NCBI RefSeq assembly: GCF_003466125.1
Contig: NZ_QSOC01000005.1
Coordinates: forward strand, 202,126-266,125
Source of the DNA: Collinsella sp. TM10-22
GTDB lineage: Bacteria; Actinomycetota; Coriobacteriia; Coriobacteriales; Coriobacteriaceae
Direction of reading: 5' to 3'
DNA: 64,000 nucleotides
Positions 17,649 through 27,174 of this stretch are shown in pieces. Made by a program: the position numbers and the translations under genes. The notes under the pieces were generated by a model, which saw only the letters and a program-made list of their open reading frames with translations, ran no database searches and was not told the DNA's origin. Positions within the stretch are counted from its first letter, which is position 1; each line of letters starts with the position of its first letter.

Positions 17649-20207
17649 TTACCGCCCAAAGACCTCTTCGGCGATACGGGCGCTTTCGGCGGCGTCCTTG
17701 GCGTAGTAGTCCGCGCCGATCTGCTTGGCGTATTCGGGGGTGAGTACGGCGCCGCCTACGATGATCTTGACGTCCGGCACCTCGGCATGAAGCAGCTTGA
17801 TGGTCTCTTCCATGGCCACGACGGTGGTGGTCATAAGCGCCGAGAGGCCGACGAGTTTGATATCGCGCTTCTTGACGGTCTTGAGTACCTCCTGCGGATC
17901 GACGTCGCGGCCCAGGTCAAAGACGGTGTATCCGTAGTTGTCGAGCAGCATCTTAACGATGTTTTTGCCAATATCGTGGATGTCGCCCTTGACGGTGGCC
18001 ACGCAGATCTTGCCCTTGTCGGCAATCTCGCCGGCGGGCATCAGGCGCTTGATGGTGTCGAAGCCCACGCGTGCGGCCTCGGCCGAGGCCATAAGCTGCG
18101 GCAAGAAGAACTTGCCCTGGTCAAAGAGGACGCCAACCTCGTCGAGGGCGGGGATAAAGTGATTGTTGATGAGGTCCATGGCGTCGTGGTCTGCCAGCAG
18201 GCGCTCGGTCTCGGCGGCGATCTCGCCTTTGCGGCCCGAGACGACCATGCGACGAATCGGGTCGTCGTTGCCGTCGGTGCCGGCGGTGCCAGCAGCGGGC
18301 GCAGCGTCGGTCGATACCGCCTGGGCCGCCGTCGGGTTCGCGGCGATCTTGTACGGATCGGTCCAGCCGGCGTAGCGCTCGATGTATCCGGTCGAGCCCT
18401 CGTCCTCAACGCTCAAGACGCGATAGCTGTAGACGGTATCCATAAAGCGCTTGGAACCCGGGTTCATGATGGGGGCGTCCAGGCCAGCGCCAAAGGCGGC
18501 GGCCAAAAAGACCGAACCCAGGAGCGGCCGCGCGGGCAGGCCAAAGCTGATGTTCGACACGCCGAGCGCGCATTTGACGCCCAGGCGCTCCTTGCACAGG
18601 GACATGGCGCGCAGGATCTGCTCGGCCTGGCGTTGATTGGTCGAGGCGGTCATGACCAGGCAGTCAATGAGAATACGGTCCGGTCCGATGCCGTAGCGGG
18701 CAGCCTCGGCCACGATGCGCTCGGCGATGGCGAAGCGGGCCTCGGCGGTATCGGGGATGCCGCCTTCGTCGAGCGTGAGGCCGACAACGTTGGTGCCGTA
18801 GTGGGCGACCAGCGGAAAGATCTCATTCATGATCTGCTGCTTGCCGTTGACCGAGTTGATGATGGGCTTGCCGGCATAGCGGCGTACGGCGGCCTCGACG
18901 GCGGCGGGATCGGTGGAGTCGATCTGCAGCGGCAGCAGCGTGGAGCCTTGGAGCTGCTCGGTGGCCTGTTGAATGATCTTGACCTCGTCGATCTCGGGCA
19001 TGCCCACGTTGACGTCCAGGATGTCGGCGCCCTGCTCCTGCTGACTGATGCCCTGGCTCACGACGTAGTCCAGGTCGCCGTCGCGCAGGGCCTGCTGCAG
19101 GCGCTTTTTGCCGGTGGGGTTGATGCGCTCGCCGATGACGGCGATCTTGTGGTCGTCGCAGGGAAGGTCCACCACGGTCTGGGCGCTCGTGACCGACATG
19201 CTGGGCTTGCGGTGACGCGGGCTGGGCGTGTGGTTGTCGATGAGGGTGCGAAGTGCCGCCATGTGCGTGGGCGTGGTGCCGCAGCATCCGCCGACGACGC
19301 CAACGCCGTCCTCGATCATGCCGGCGACGGCCTCAGCGTACTCGGGTGTCTGGACATCAAAGACGGTGTTGCCGTTGTCGTCCACGCGGGGGAGTCCCGC
19401 ATTGGCCTGCACCATAACGGGCTTGTCGGTAACGGTGAGCATGCGTTCGGCGAGCCCGCGGAGCTCGGCCGGTCCCTGACTGCAGTTGATGCCCAAAACG
19501 TCGGCGCCGATGGCGTCGAGCGTGATGGCGGCCACCTCGGGGCTCGTGCCCAGGAAGGTGCGTCCGTCTTCCTCAAAGGTCATGGTGGCAAAGACGGGCA
19601 GGTCGGAGTTCTCGCGGCAGGCGAGGACTGCCGCCTTGATCTCGGCCAGGTCGGTCATAGTCTCGATAATAAAGAGGTCGACGCCCGCAGCGACGCCGGC
19701 GTGCACTTCCTCGGCAAAGAGGTCGTAGGCCTCGTCAAAGCTGAGGGTGCCCAGGGGGCGCAGCAGGGCGCCGATGGGGCCGATGTCGCCGGCGACGTAG
19801 CGGGCGCCGGCCTCGCGGGCGCAGGTGACGGCCGCGGCAAAGACGTCTGCCACGGTGGCAGCACCGTCGAGCTTGTGGGCGTTGGCGCCAAAGGTGTTGG
19901 CGGTGATCACGTCACAGCCAGCCCCGACATATTGACGTTGGATATCGGTGATAACCTGGGGCTCCTCAAAGTTGAGCAGCTCGGGCAGAGCGCCCGCCTT
20001 CATGCCGGCGGCCTGCAACATGGTGCCCATGCCGCCGTCAAACAGCAGGTGCCCCGTGCCCTCGATGGCCGCACGCAGGCGCTCATCCTTAATGTGCAGG
20101 TCGTCGATCGTGCGCGTCTTGTACGCGGCGCCGTTGCAGCGCGCAGTATTGACAGGTGCCGCCAGCGCAGTACCGTCAGAATCATGAGTGATAAGCGGAG
20201 TAAACAT
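17649..20207 (-). CDS. metH: Cobalamin-dependent methionine synthase, short form
   Basis: 852 residues; E. coli MetH has 1227, and the C-terminal reactivation domain is absent here. Transfers methyl from methyl-tetrahydrofolate through cobalamin to homocysteine. Domains: homocysteine-binding barrel (about 45-350) with zinc cysteines in GINCSQGP and GGCCGTTP; pterin-binding barrel (about 370-620, starting VIGERINPTGKK); helical cap (about 655-735); B12-binding domain with DIHDIGKN (His744, the cobalt ligand). The missing activation domain is supplied in trans by the next gene upstream. Operon metF - activation - metH. Confidence 0.96.
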   Translation of the reverse strand: MFTPLITHDSDGTALAAPVNTARCNGAAYKTRTIDDLHIKDERLRAAIEGTGHLLFDGGMGTMLQAAGMKAGALPELLNFEEPQVITDIQRQYVGAGCDVITANTFGANAHKLDGAATVADVFAAAVTCAREAGARYVAGDIGPIGALLRPLGTLSFDEAYDLFAEEVHAGVAAGVDLFIIETMTDLAEIKAAVLACRENSDLPVFATMTFEEDGRTFLGTSPEVAAITLDAIGADVLGINCSQGPAELRGLAERMLTVTDKPVMVQANAGLPRVDDNGNTVFDVQTPEYAEAVAGMIEDGVGVVGGCCGTTPTHMAALRTLIDNHTPSPRHRKPSMSVTSAQTVVDLPCDDHKIAVIGERINPTGKKRLQQALRDGDLDYVVSQGISQQEQGADILDVNVGMPEIDEVKIIQQATEQLQGSTLLPLQIDSTDPAAVEAAVRRYAGKPIINSVNGKQQIMNEIFPLVAHYGTNVVGLTLDEGGIPDTAEARFAIAERIVAEAARYGIGPDRILIDCLVMTASTNQRQAEQILRAMSLCKERLGVKCALGVSNISFGLPARPLLGSVFLAAAFGAGLDAPIMNPGSKRFMDTVYSYRVLSVEDEGSTGYIERYAGWTDPYKIAANPTAAQAVSTDAAPAAGTAGTDGNDDPIRRMVVSGRKGEIAAETERLLADHDAMDLINNHFIPALDEVGVLFDQGKFFLPQLMASAEAARVGFDTIKRLMPAGEIADKGKICVATVKGDIHDIGKNIVKMLLDNYGYTVFDLGRDVDPQEVLKTVKKRDIKLVGLSALMTTTVVAMEETIKLLHAEVPDVKIIVGGAVLTPEYAKQIGADYYAKDAAESARIAEEVFGR

Positions 20208-20216
20208 CGATGGCTC

Positions 20217-21005
20217 CTAATGGCTGGAATAGCAGGTGGTGTGGGCGGCGCGGAAGCGGCAGTACTCACGCATGCGGCAGATATTGCAGGTGGGGCGGCT
20301 CTGAGCGTCGTGGACCTCGCCGTCAAACAGACCGATCACCGCGGTCACGCTCTTGGTGGGCATGAGCAGGCTGGTAGGTGTGACGGTAAGCCCGATGAGC
20401 CGTGTGGCGTTGAGCACATTTACGATCGAGCGCTGTGCCGTAAGCGGGCAGTCGCCGTAGCCGGGACTGAAGCGCCAGTTACCGGCGAGTCCGTGTGCGG
20501 CGGCCGCGGTCTTGACTTGCTGGTCCATCTGCTCGACGGCGGCTTCCACATAGGCAGAGCACGCGGCGTCGAGCACTGCCCCCTCCAGGGGTTGCTGGGC
20601 TCCCGTGGTGCGCAGACGACGCTCGGCGTCCATGCCGAGGGTGCATGCCATGAGCGCGGCAAAGCGGGCGTCTTTGAGATGTCGATAGATATCGCGACCC
20701 CGCAGCTCAACGTTCGTGCCAACCAAGCGGATGCAGGGCTCGCCCTGCTCGTCGACGCCCGTGGCATCGACGGCAAACACGCATCGCACGCCACGGGGCT
20801 CAATGTCCAGTTCTAGGCGCTCGACCACAAGCTCAATTCGTCGTGACAGTTCAGGCTCAATCTGCTGACCGCCGTAGCCCAGATAGCGCAGCATCTCGGC
20901 ACGGTCGACTCGGGGATGATGGGCAGCGTCGATACGGTAAAGCGCCGGCGACGCAAGGTCAGCCGGCACTTCGACAGTGGTTGTATCAATGTGCGGTTTT
21001 TCCAT
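20217..21005 (-). CDS. Methionine synthase activation-domain protein
   Basis: 262 residues from the ATG at 21005. A free-standing version of the MetH reactivation domain, which binds SAM and re-methylates oxidised cobalamin. Seen: the family core ALYRIDAAHHPRVDRAEMLRYLGYGG, an Ala-rich middle and FSPGYGDCPLTAQRSI, which matches the SAM-binding RPAPGYPxxPDH-like loop. A cysteine cluster near the end (CNICRMREYC) is extra. Its start overlaps the metF stop (TAATG) and its stop is 9 bp before metH. Confidence 0.88.
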   Translation of the reverse strand: MEKPHIDTTTVEVPADLASPALYRIDAAHHPRVDRAEMLRYLGYGGQQIEPELSRRIELVVERLELDIEPRGVRCVFAVDATGVDEQGEPCIRLVGTNVELRGRDIYRHLKDARFAALMACTLGMDAERRLRTTGAQQPLEGAVLDAACSAYVEAAVEQMDQQVKTAAAAHGLAGNWRFSPGYGDCPLTAQRSIVNVLNATRLIGLTVTPTSLLMPTKSVTAVIGLFDGEVHDAQSRPTCNICRMREYCRFRAAHTTCYSSH

Positions 21006-21877
21006 TACCCTAGGCGCTCCATAATGGTCGCGGCGATCGCAGGACGATTCATAGTGTACAGGTGCAGACCGTCGGCACCGTGCTCCTTGAGGTCGCAAAG
21101 CTGGTGGGTGGCATAATCTACACCGGCTGCCTGCAGGCTCTCGGGGTCGTTCTCGTACTTGGCGAGAATCTTGATGACGGGGGAGGGCAGCGACGCTCCG
21201 CACATAAAGACCATGCGGCTGATCTGGGACTTGCTCATAAACGGCATGATGCCCGCGGTGATGGGCACCGTGATGCCCGCTTTATCGGCAAGCTCGCGGA
21301 AGCGGTAGAAGCACTCATTATCAAAGAAAAGTTGCGTCACAAAGAAGCTTGCGCCGGAGTCCTGCTTTTGCTTGAGGTATTCGACCGAGAGGCTGAGGTC
21401 CTCGCAGGCAATGTGGCCCTCGGGGTAGGCCGCGGCGCCCACGCAAAAGCCGGCGTCGACGAGCTCGGGGATGAGGTCGCGGGCGTAGGCGTATTCGGAG
21501 GCGGGCTTGTCGTCCTCGGTCGCGCCGGCAGGGAGATCGCCACGCAGCGCCAGGATGTTATTCACGCCGGCGGTGCGGTACTCATCGATCTTGGCGGCGA
21601 TATCGGCATGCGTGCGGCCGACGCAGGTGAGGTGCGCCACCGAGGGCGTATCGAATTCGCTCGTAATCATATGCGCGATGGGGGCGGTGGTGGCGCCGTT
21701 GCCCGAGCCGCCGGCAGAGCAGGTGACCGAGACAAAGCTCGGCGAAAGCTTGCACAGACTGCCTGCCACCTTGCGAGCCGTATCGAGGGTGAGCTCGCCC
21801 TTGGGCGGGAACATCTCAAACGAAACGGGCACGGTGCCCAGGGATGCTGCCTGCTTAAAAACCTCGTCGACGCGCAT
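21005..21877 (-). CDS. metF: Methylenetetrahydrofolate reductase
   Basis: 290 residues, ATG at 21877 behind AAAGGAGCACGAT. FAD enzyme reducing methylene-THF to methyl-THF, the methyl donor for MetH. The (beta-alpha)8 barrel shows VSFEMFPPKG, VTCSAGGSG, LRGDLPAG and FFVTQLFFDN; the conserved catalytic Glu is in the first of these. First gene of the methionine operon. Confidence 0.96.
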   Translation of the reverse strand: MRVDEVFKQAASLGTVPVSFEMFPPKGELTLDTARKVAGSLCKLSPSFVSVTCSAGGSGNGATTAPIAHMITSEFDTPSVAHLTCVGRTHADIAAKIDEYRTAGVNNILALRGDLPAGATEDDKPASEYAYARDLIPELVDAGFCVGAAAYPEGHIACEDLSLSVEYLKQKQDSGASFFVTQLFFDNECFYRFRELADKAGITVPITAGIMPFMSKSQISRMVFMCGASLPSPVIKILAKYENDPESLQAAGVDYATHQLCDLKEHGADGLHLYTMNRPAIAATIMERLG

Positions 21878-22056
21878 ATCGTGCTCCTTTAGATACTTTA
21901 GTGCGATGTGTTGTAAGGATTCTACAGCACCGCTGCGCCACGCTGGAGTTTTACTTGCCATTTGGGAATACCAATCGAAGATGCTTCGCTATCGTCATTC
22001 CCTATAACAACGTAGCTCATTTGGGACGTGCCTCTATAGCCATCAACCAGCTGCCC
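21878..22056. other. Upstream region of the methionine operon
   Basis: About 180 bp. A TAGAAT -10-like element on the minus strand near 21919-21924 could start the metF operon; its -35 is weak. No cobalamin or SAM riboswitch could be recognised. Confidence 0.35.
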
Positions 22057-22170
22057 AGGGTAGTCTTTTTGGGACGGGGCTTTTTTAGCTACCCTATGTC
22101 AAATATTGCCTTGAGCTTCGAAGATACCGGATGGGTAGCTAAAAAAGCCCCGTCCCAAAAAGACTACCCT
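22057..22170. repeat. Long perfect inverted repeat
   Basis: Arms of 38 bp at 22057-22094 and 22133-22170 are exact reverse complements (AGGGTAGTCTTTTTGGGACG ... ). The arms contain TTTTT and TTTTTT runs on both strands, and the 38-bp spacer has no clear inner stem apart from a short AGCTTCGAAG-type dyad. It lies between the divergent metF and glutamine synthetase promoters, so a terminator role is less obvious than for the other two. Confidence 0.85.
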
Positions 22171-22237
22171 TAAACCATGCGGGGAGGTCTGCAATTTATA
22201 CAGTTCATTGGCTGTTAAGGGTGGCAATACTGCCGCG

Positions 22238-22298
22238 ATGCGGTAACCTCATTGATTGGTTTCGTGACAGCAACATAACGGTAATGTCGCGGAAACAC
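22238..22298 (+). promoter_or_regulatory. Possible nitrogen-regulator sites before glutamine synthetase
   Basis: GTAAC, GTGAC and GTCGC recur at 21-22 bp steps, with ATAAC placed 6 bp after GTGAC and GGAAAC at the end, a layout resembling the actinobacterial GlnR box (GTnAC-n6-GAAAC). The match is partial and GlnR in this organism is not shown. Confidence 0.3.
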
Positions 22299-22375
22299 GG
22301 CGAGTCTAAGCTAAGGCTCGTTCGTTAGTAATCAACACCGCTTCTCACGCGGTGCCGATACGAAGGGAGTTCCGT

Positions 22376-24463
22376 ATGGCCGAACTTACTGACCGCTTCG
22401 GGACCATGGTGTTCTCTGAGGAAGTCATGAAGGACTGCCTCCCCAAGGACATTTGGAAGCGCCTTGCTGCAACCCTCGAGGGCGGTGAGCCGCTCGACCT
22501 AGATGTGGCCAACGCCGTTGCCCATGCCATGAAGGTCTGGGCCATCTCCAAGGGTGCTACGCACTACGCGCACTGGTTCCAGCCGCTTTCGGGCATCACT
22601 TCCGAGAAGCACGACAGCTTCCTCGAGCCTAACCACGACGGCACCGCCATTACCAAGTTTACGGGCAAGAACCTCATCCAGGGTGAGCCCGATGCCTCCA
22701 GCTTCCCCAACGGCGGCCTGCGCGCCACCTTCGAGGCCCGTGGCTACACCGCTTGGGATCCCACCAGCCCCGCCTTTATCAAGGACGATGTCCTGTGCAT
22801 CCCCACGGCTTTCTGCTCCTACACGGGCGAGGCCCTGGATAAGAAGACCCCACTGCTGCGCTCCATGACCGCGCTCTCGCGTGAGTCCAAGCGCGTTTTG
22901 GCGCTGTTTGGCAAGACCCCCAAGAAGGTCGTTCCTTCCGTGGGCGATGAGCAGGAGTACTTCCTGATCAAGAAGGACGCTTACCGCAAGCGCAGGGACC
23001 TGGTCATCACCGGTCGCACCCTCTTTGGCGCTGCTCCCTGCAAGGGCCAGGAGCTCGAGGAGCACTACTTTGGCGCTATCCGCCCCACCGTCTCGTCCTA
23101 TATGAAGGACCTGGACGATGAACTGTGGGCGCTTGGCATTCCTGCCAAGACCAAGCACAACGAGGTCGCTCCCTGCCAGCATGAGCTCGCCCCTGTCTAC
23201 GGCGAGGTCAACGAGGCCATCGACCAGAATCTGGTCATGATGGAGAAGATGAAGCTCATCGCCTCCCGCCACGACTTGGTCTGCCTGCTGCACGAGAAGC
23301 CCTTCGAGGGCATCAACGGTTCGGGCAAGCACAACAACTGGTCGCTTGGCACCGAGTCCGAGAACCTGCTCGACCCGGGCGACACCCCGCTCGACAACCT
23401 GCAGTTCATCGTCTTCCTCACCGCGGTGATCGAGGCCGTCGATAACTATCAGGAACTCCTGCGCGCCTCCGTTGCCTCGGCCGGCAACGATCATCGTCTG
23501 GGCGCCAACGAGGCTCCTCCGGCGATTATGTCCATCTTCCTGGGCGACCAGCTCACCGAGGTTGTCGAGAAGATCATCGATGGCAAGGCTTCCGTTCATG
23601 CCACGCGCGGTGTGCTTGACCTGGGCGCCGATACCCTGCCCAAGCTGATGCAGGACAACACTGACCGCAACCGCACCTCCCCGTTCGCCTTCACTGGCAA
23701 CAAGTTCGAGTTCCGTGCCTGCGGCTCCGAGCAGAACGTCTCCGACTCCAACCTGGTGCTCGATGCCGCCGTGGCCAAGTCGCTCAAGTCCTTCGCCGAC
23801 GCACTCGAGGGTACGCCCGAGGATAAGTTCCAGGACGCCGCGCTCGAGTACTGCAAGAAGGTGCTGACCGATCACCAGCGTATCCTGTTCTCCGGCGACG
23901 GTTACTCCGATGAGTGGCCCGTTGAGGCCGAGAAGCGCGGCCTTGCCAACAACAAGACCACGGCCGACGCTCTTCCCGCCTTTGTTTCCGATAAGGCCAT
24001 TGCGCTCTTTGAGGAGACGGGTGTCCTGACCCGCGCCGAGGCTCAGTGCCGCTATGACTGCAAGCTCGAGAAGTACAACAAGCTCATGAACATCGAGGCC
24101 ACCACGATGGTTCGCGAGGCGCGTCGTACCTATCGCCCGGTCATTACCGCCTATGCCACCAAGGTCGCTAAGGGCCTTGAGACTATTCGTGCCGCCGGTG
24201 CTGAGGCTGCCATGCAGTGCGAGCAGAACACGCTCAACAAGCTCTGCAACGGTATCACCGCCATCAACGACTCCATCAAGGCGCTCGACGCCGTGCATCA
24301 GAAGGCCGAGGCCCTCGATGGCCAGGAGCAGGCCAATGTGTATGCACACGAGGTCGTTCCCGCTATGGATACGCTGCGTGCCGCCGTGGACGCCATGGAA
24401 GAGATCGTGGCTGCCGACTACTGGCCGGTTCCGACCTACGATGACATTCTGTTCTACGTGTAA
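22376..24463 (+). CDS. glnN: Glutamine synthetase type III
   Basis: 695 residues from ATG 22376 (GAAGGGAGTTCCGT upstream), typical of the large GSIII class and much longer than GSI (470). Makes glutamine from glutamate, ammonia and ATP. Class III motifs seen: [51 protein letters not shown] and [14 protein letters not shown]. Ends with its own terminator. The upstream region holds the possible nitrogen-control sites listed above. Confidence 0.96.
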   Translation: MAELTDRFGTMVFSEEVMKDCLPKDIWKRLAATLEGGEPLDLDVANAVAHAMKVWAISKGATHYAHWFQPLSGITSEKHDSFLEPNHDGTAITKFTGKNLIQGEPDASSFPNGGLRATFEARGYTAWDPTSPAFIKDDVLCIPTAFCSYTGEALDKKTPLLRSMTALSRESKRVLALFGKTPKKVVPSVGDEQEYFLIKKDAYRKRRDLVITGRTLFGAAPCKGQELEEHYFGAIRPTVSSYMKDLDDELWALGIPAKTKHNEVAPCQHELAPVYGEVNEAIDQNLVMMEKMKLIASRHDLVCLLHEKPFEGINGSGKHNNWSLGTESENLLDPGDTPLDNLQFIVFLTAVIEAVDNYQELLRASVASAGNDHRLGANEAPPAIMSIFLGDQLTEVVEKIIDGKASVHATRGVLDLGADTLPKLMQDNTDRNRTSPFAFTGNKFEFRACGSEQNVSDSNLVLDAAVAKSLKSFADALEGTPEDKFQDAALEYCKKVLTDHQRILFSGDGYSDEWPVEAEKRGLANNKTTADALPAFVSDKAIALFEETGVLTRAEAQCRYDCKLEKYNKLMNIEATTMVREARRTYRPVITAYATKVAKGLETIRAAGAEAAMQCEQNTLNKLCNGITAINDSIKALDAVHQKAEALDGQEQANVYAHEVVPAMDTLRAAVDAMEEIVAADYWPVPTYDDILFYV

Positions 24464-24488
24464 CAGACACGTTTGATTTTGCGCGCGA

Positions 24489-24520
24489 AGGGGGTCTCGC
24501 CTGTGCGAGGCCCCTTTTTT
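24489..24520 (+). terminator. glnN terminator
   Basis: GGGGTCTCGC / GCGAGGCCCC stem followed by TTTTTT. Confidence 0.92.
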
Positions 24521-24642
24521 GCTGCTCAGATCTATTATGGACGTGCTGCCGGGCAAGCGTTTCGTGTGAGGCATCTCAAAAGATGTAACCTGTTTTGGCG
24601 CACATTTGGCGCACATGTGCCGAAACGAAAACAGGCCAAGAT

Positions 24643-24682
24643 GAAAAACGAACCCGCACGACTTAACATCGCGCGGGTTCGA
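24643..24682 (-). terminator. Original tRNA-Glu terminator, now cut off
   Basis: CGAACCCGC / GCGGGTTCG stem read on the minus strand, followed there by TTTTTCATC. It lies just beyond the left att copy, so it was probably the tRNA-Glu terminator before the element inserted. Confidence 0.6.
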
Positions 24683-24694
24683 ACAAAATGCAAA

Positions 24695-24739
24695 TGGTGC
24701 CCCCAGCGGGATTCGAACCCGCGATATCCACCTTGAAAG
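24695..24739. repeat. Left attachment site (tRNA-Glu 3' fragment)
   Basis: 45 bp identical to 31073-31117, i.e. from CCA through the T arm to the anticodon loop of tRNA-Glu. Sequence then diverges (AGTTGAG against GGTGGCG). Just outside, GAAACGAAAACAGGCCAAGA is also shared with the right side (about 24622-24641 and 31020-31039). Confidence 0.9.
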
Positions 24740-24837
24740 AGTTGAGCTTTCTGAAAATCGCAGATAAATGCATTTCAATAAAGCCAGCTAGATAGTTCGT
24801 TTAGTGCGTATTAGTTCATTGTGCCGCAAAGTGATAC

Positions 24838-24880
24838 ACTGAATTTTGCGGCGAGATTGCGGCGCAATTTGCGGCATACG
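24838..24880. repeat. Integrase arm-site-like repeats, left end
   Basis: TTTTGCGGCGAGA, TTGCGGCGCAA and TTTGCGGCATA follow each other upstream of the integrase gene. The same TTGCGGC core recurs three times near 30978-31015 at the other end. This symmetry suggests integrase or excisionase binding sites. Confidence 0.5.
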
Positions 24881-24898
24881 ACTTGAACGGAGCTAACA

Positions 24899-26104
24899 AT
24901 GACCGTGTTTACGACCGTCCGCGTTAGGGAGCGCGATGGACGCGGCTGGATTGCCGAGGCATCGTATAAGGACGATTCTGGCAAGTGGCGCAAACGCTCT
25001 AAAACCTTGAAAGCAACGGGTAAGCGCGCGGCCCAGAAAGAAGCCGAGGCGTGGCTAGCCAAGCTGAATGCCGAGGAGGAGCGCAGGGAGGCTGAAGGGG
25101 CGACATTGGCGGCCTTGGGACTTAACCCCCAGTCGGCACCGACCGTCTCCTCGTATGTCCGTGACTACATAGAGGGAAAGAGCGAGATTGAACCATCGAC
25201 TCGCAATGAGTACAGGAGGATGCTTGACAAGCTGATAGGTCCCCATATCGGCGATATCGAGTTGAAAGACCCGGCGCTCAACACGGAAACGGTCAAAGCA
25301 TGGGTGGCCAAGGTCAGCAAACAGTACGCTCCAGCTACGGTCAGAAAGGCTCTCACTCTATTGAGGTCGGCAATGAGGGAGGCGGTCTATAACGACCTTG
25401 CTCCCAAAGACCCGACATTTGGCGTTAAGGTCAAAAAAGACGACTGCAAGCGTAAGAACTCACTAACGCAGGAGGGCGTTCGCGTTGTCTGCGGAGTATT
25501 GGAGATTGCAGAGCTAAATCCTTCAATGCTTGGAGTGAAAATCGCGCTCTATACTGGTATGCGCGAGGGCGAGATATGCGCCTTGCGCTGGAAGAACGTT
25601 AACCCCGCTCGCGGCGAGCTTACTGTCGAGGAGGCCATCGGAAGAGACGGTAGCAGGTTCTACCTCAAAGCGCCCAAAAACTCAGGTAGCTCTCGTACCG
25701 TGTATTTCGGCAGTGAACTGGCTGCTGACTTTGTCGAACGCCGAAAGGCTGTCGAGGCTGAGTGCAATGCTGCCGGAGTAAAGTTCTCTCCTGATATGTT
25801 CGTTCTCGGCAACATTCGCGGCGAGTTCCTGCGCCCCCTATACCTCTCTAACAAGTGGCGCGGTCTTGCGAGCGCGTTGGAGCTGAAGGGAACAAGAGGC
25901 ATACGCCCGTCATTCAGCGACTTGCGCCATACGTTCGCAACTATGGCTGTTGCTGCTCATGTCGATATCAAGGCTATATCCGAGTCGATGGGACACTCGA
26001 ACGCTGCTATGACCCTGAACACTTACGCCGACGCGACAGTCGAGGGCAAGCAGCGTGCCGCCCAGACCATGCAGGCCGTCTTGACGGGCGGTGGAGAGCA
26101 ATGA
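24899..26104 (+). CDS. int: Tyrosine recombinase (integrase)
   Basis: 401 residues. N-terminal arm-binding region (RDGRGWIAEASYKDDSGKWR), SAM-like core-binding domain (about 80-180) and catalytic domain with Arg in TGMREGEICALRW (near 222), HxxR in DLRHTFATM (near 342), the second His in GHSNAAM and the nucleophile Tyr in LNTYAD (near 375). Complete active site. It lies next to attL, as for many tRNA-integrating elements, and its stop overlaps the next gene (ATGA). Confidence 0.95.
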   Translation: MTVFTTVRVRERDGRGWIAEASYKDDSGKWRKRSKTLKATGKRAAQKEAEAWLAKLNAEEERREAEGATLAALGLNPQSAPTVSSYVRDYIEGKSEIEPSTRNEYRRMLDKLIGPHIGDIELKDPALNTETVKAWVAKVSKQYAPATVRKALTLLRSAMREAVYNDLAPKDPTFGVKVKKDDCKRKNSLTQEGVRVVCGVLEIAELNPSMLGVKIALYTGMREGEICALRWKNVNPARGELTVEEAIGRDGSRFYLKAPKNSGSSRTVYFGSELAADFVERRKAVEAECNAAGVKFSPDMFVLGNIRGEFLRPLYLSNKWRGLASALELKGTRGIRPSFSDLRHTFATMAVAAHVDIKAISESMGHSNAAMTLNTYADATVEGKQRAAQTMQAVLTGGGEQ

Positions 26105-26721
26105 GCATGAGGGACGACTATGAGCTTGACCCGGCATCATTCGAGGTCTTAGGGGAGCATATGGACGCTATCAAGGCGTTTTCTGAGGATAAGGCAAGGG
26201 CACGCGAAACCACAAAGTGGATCGAGGCTTTCCCAGATGGAACCGAATGGCTTGAGAGACACGGTTTGGTTAACTTTACTGCTCCAAAGTTCGCCGCTGA
26301 CTCAAACGCAATTAAGCGAATTTGCGAGGCATGTGGGCTGAAACAGACGGTCATTGCCAAGGTATGCGAGCGCTCGATATCGACCGTTTCAGAATGGGCC
26401 AGCCGTCCTGAAACGGTCCCAGCTGTATGCGTTCGGAGGATTGCGGACTGTGCCGAAAGGGCATGGACGAATGAAAACGTTGGGTTCTCTGAGTTCCTAA
26501 TGGAGCTGATGGACAGCTATTCAGTACCGCGCCGCTTATCGCCTGAGTTCGGATTGGGCATATATTCGAGGGACGCAATCAGACAGTCGTTGCTGTTTCT
26601 GAGCCAAGGGCAGTTGGACGCTCTGGTTGAGGTCGTCCGCGCAATGGTCATTGCCAACGGGGAAGAGCCAGATGCGTTCGATGCCTACGATTCTTGTTGT
26701 GAGGAGCTATTTTCAAAATAA
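26101..26721 (+). CDS. HTH-containing protein of the element
   Basis: 206 residues; ATG 26101 overlaps the integrase stop, GGTGGAGAGC upstream. The middle (IKRICEACGLKQTVIAKVCERSISTVSEWAS) looks like a helix-turn-helix; the C-terminus (FLSQGQLDALVEVVRAM) is helical. Possibly a regulator of element maintenance. Family not recognised. Confidence 0.65.
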   Translation: MSMRDDYELDPASFEVLGEHMDAIKAFSEDKARARETTKWIEAFPDGTEWLERHGLVNFTAPKFAADSNAIKRICEACGLKQTVIAKVCERSISTVSEWASRPETVPAVCVRRIADCAERAWTNENVGFSEFLMELMDSYSVPRRLSPEFGLGIYSRDAIRQSLLFLSQGQLDALVEVVRAMVIANGEEPDAFDAYDSCCEELFSK

Positions 26722-26822
26722 ATCGCTTCGGTTTGGAGTGCGAGTTTAGGGCATCACGCCGAACTATCGCGCGAACTCAGGGCTATAAGGCCTCAAAACT
26801 TCGGCTCGCGCAAGTGAAAATA

Positions 26823-26866
26823 GACGGGTATACCGAATAATTGCAGGTAGACCCGTCTTTTTGTAT
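26823..26866 (+). terminator. Terminator after the HTH gene
   Basis: AGACGGGT / ACCCGTCT stem around a 24-nt loop, then TTTTTG; separates the integrase operon from the excisionase operon. Confidence 0.7.
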
Positions 26867-26939
26867 TGGATAGTTCTTCAGGTTAAGTTTGGTTCAACAG
26901 CGCTGTTACGTATCTCAAAGTCCTAGAGAAAGGCACGTC

Positions 26940-27164
26940 ATGTGTACTCAGGAGCATCTGACTGAACTGAACAAGCTTGTGATTGACGGTCGATTCGGGG
27001 AACTGCCCAACCCGCTTATCGTTCCCGAGGCCGCGTCCATTGCCCGACGCTCCCGCCCGACCATTACCAGGGCGTGCAAGTCCGGTGCGCTCAAGGCCGT
27101 TCAGACGGGCAACAAGTGGAACATCAACCGCGATTCCCTGCTTGCCTATGCGGGCCTTATCTAA
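26940..27164 (+). CDS. xis: Excisionase-type DNA-binding protein
   Basis: 74 residues; ATG 26940 behind GAGAAAGGCACGTC. The stretch LIVPEAASIARRSRPTITRACKSGALKAV then NKWNINRDSLLAYA is the MerR-like winged-helix 'excisionase family' fold that bends DNA at att sites. Separate from the integrase operon. Confidence 0.75.
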   Translation: MCTQEHLTELNKLVIDGRFGELPNPLIVPEAASIARRSRPTITRACKSGALKAVQTGNKWNINRDSLLAYAGLI

Positions 27165-27174
27165 GGCGGCGCTT

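Noticed and set aside
17244..20816. 1190-codon open frame on the plus strand opposite metH
   Set aside because: It lies antisense to metH and its activation-domain gene, whose families are certain; the long frame is a by-product of GC-rich codon use.
21878..22056. Cobalamin or SAM riboswitch before the methionine operon
   Set aside because: No B12-box or SAM-aptamer core could be found on the minus strand of this stretch.
22499..24778. 759-codon open frame opposite glutamine synthetase III
   Set aside because: Antisense of a certain gene, no ribosome-binding site, low-complexity Gly/Val/Leu-rich product.
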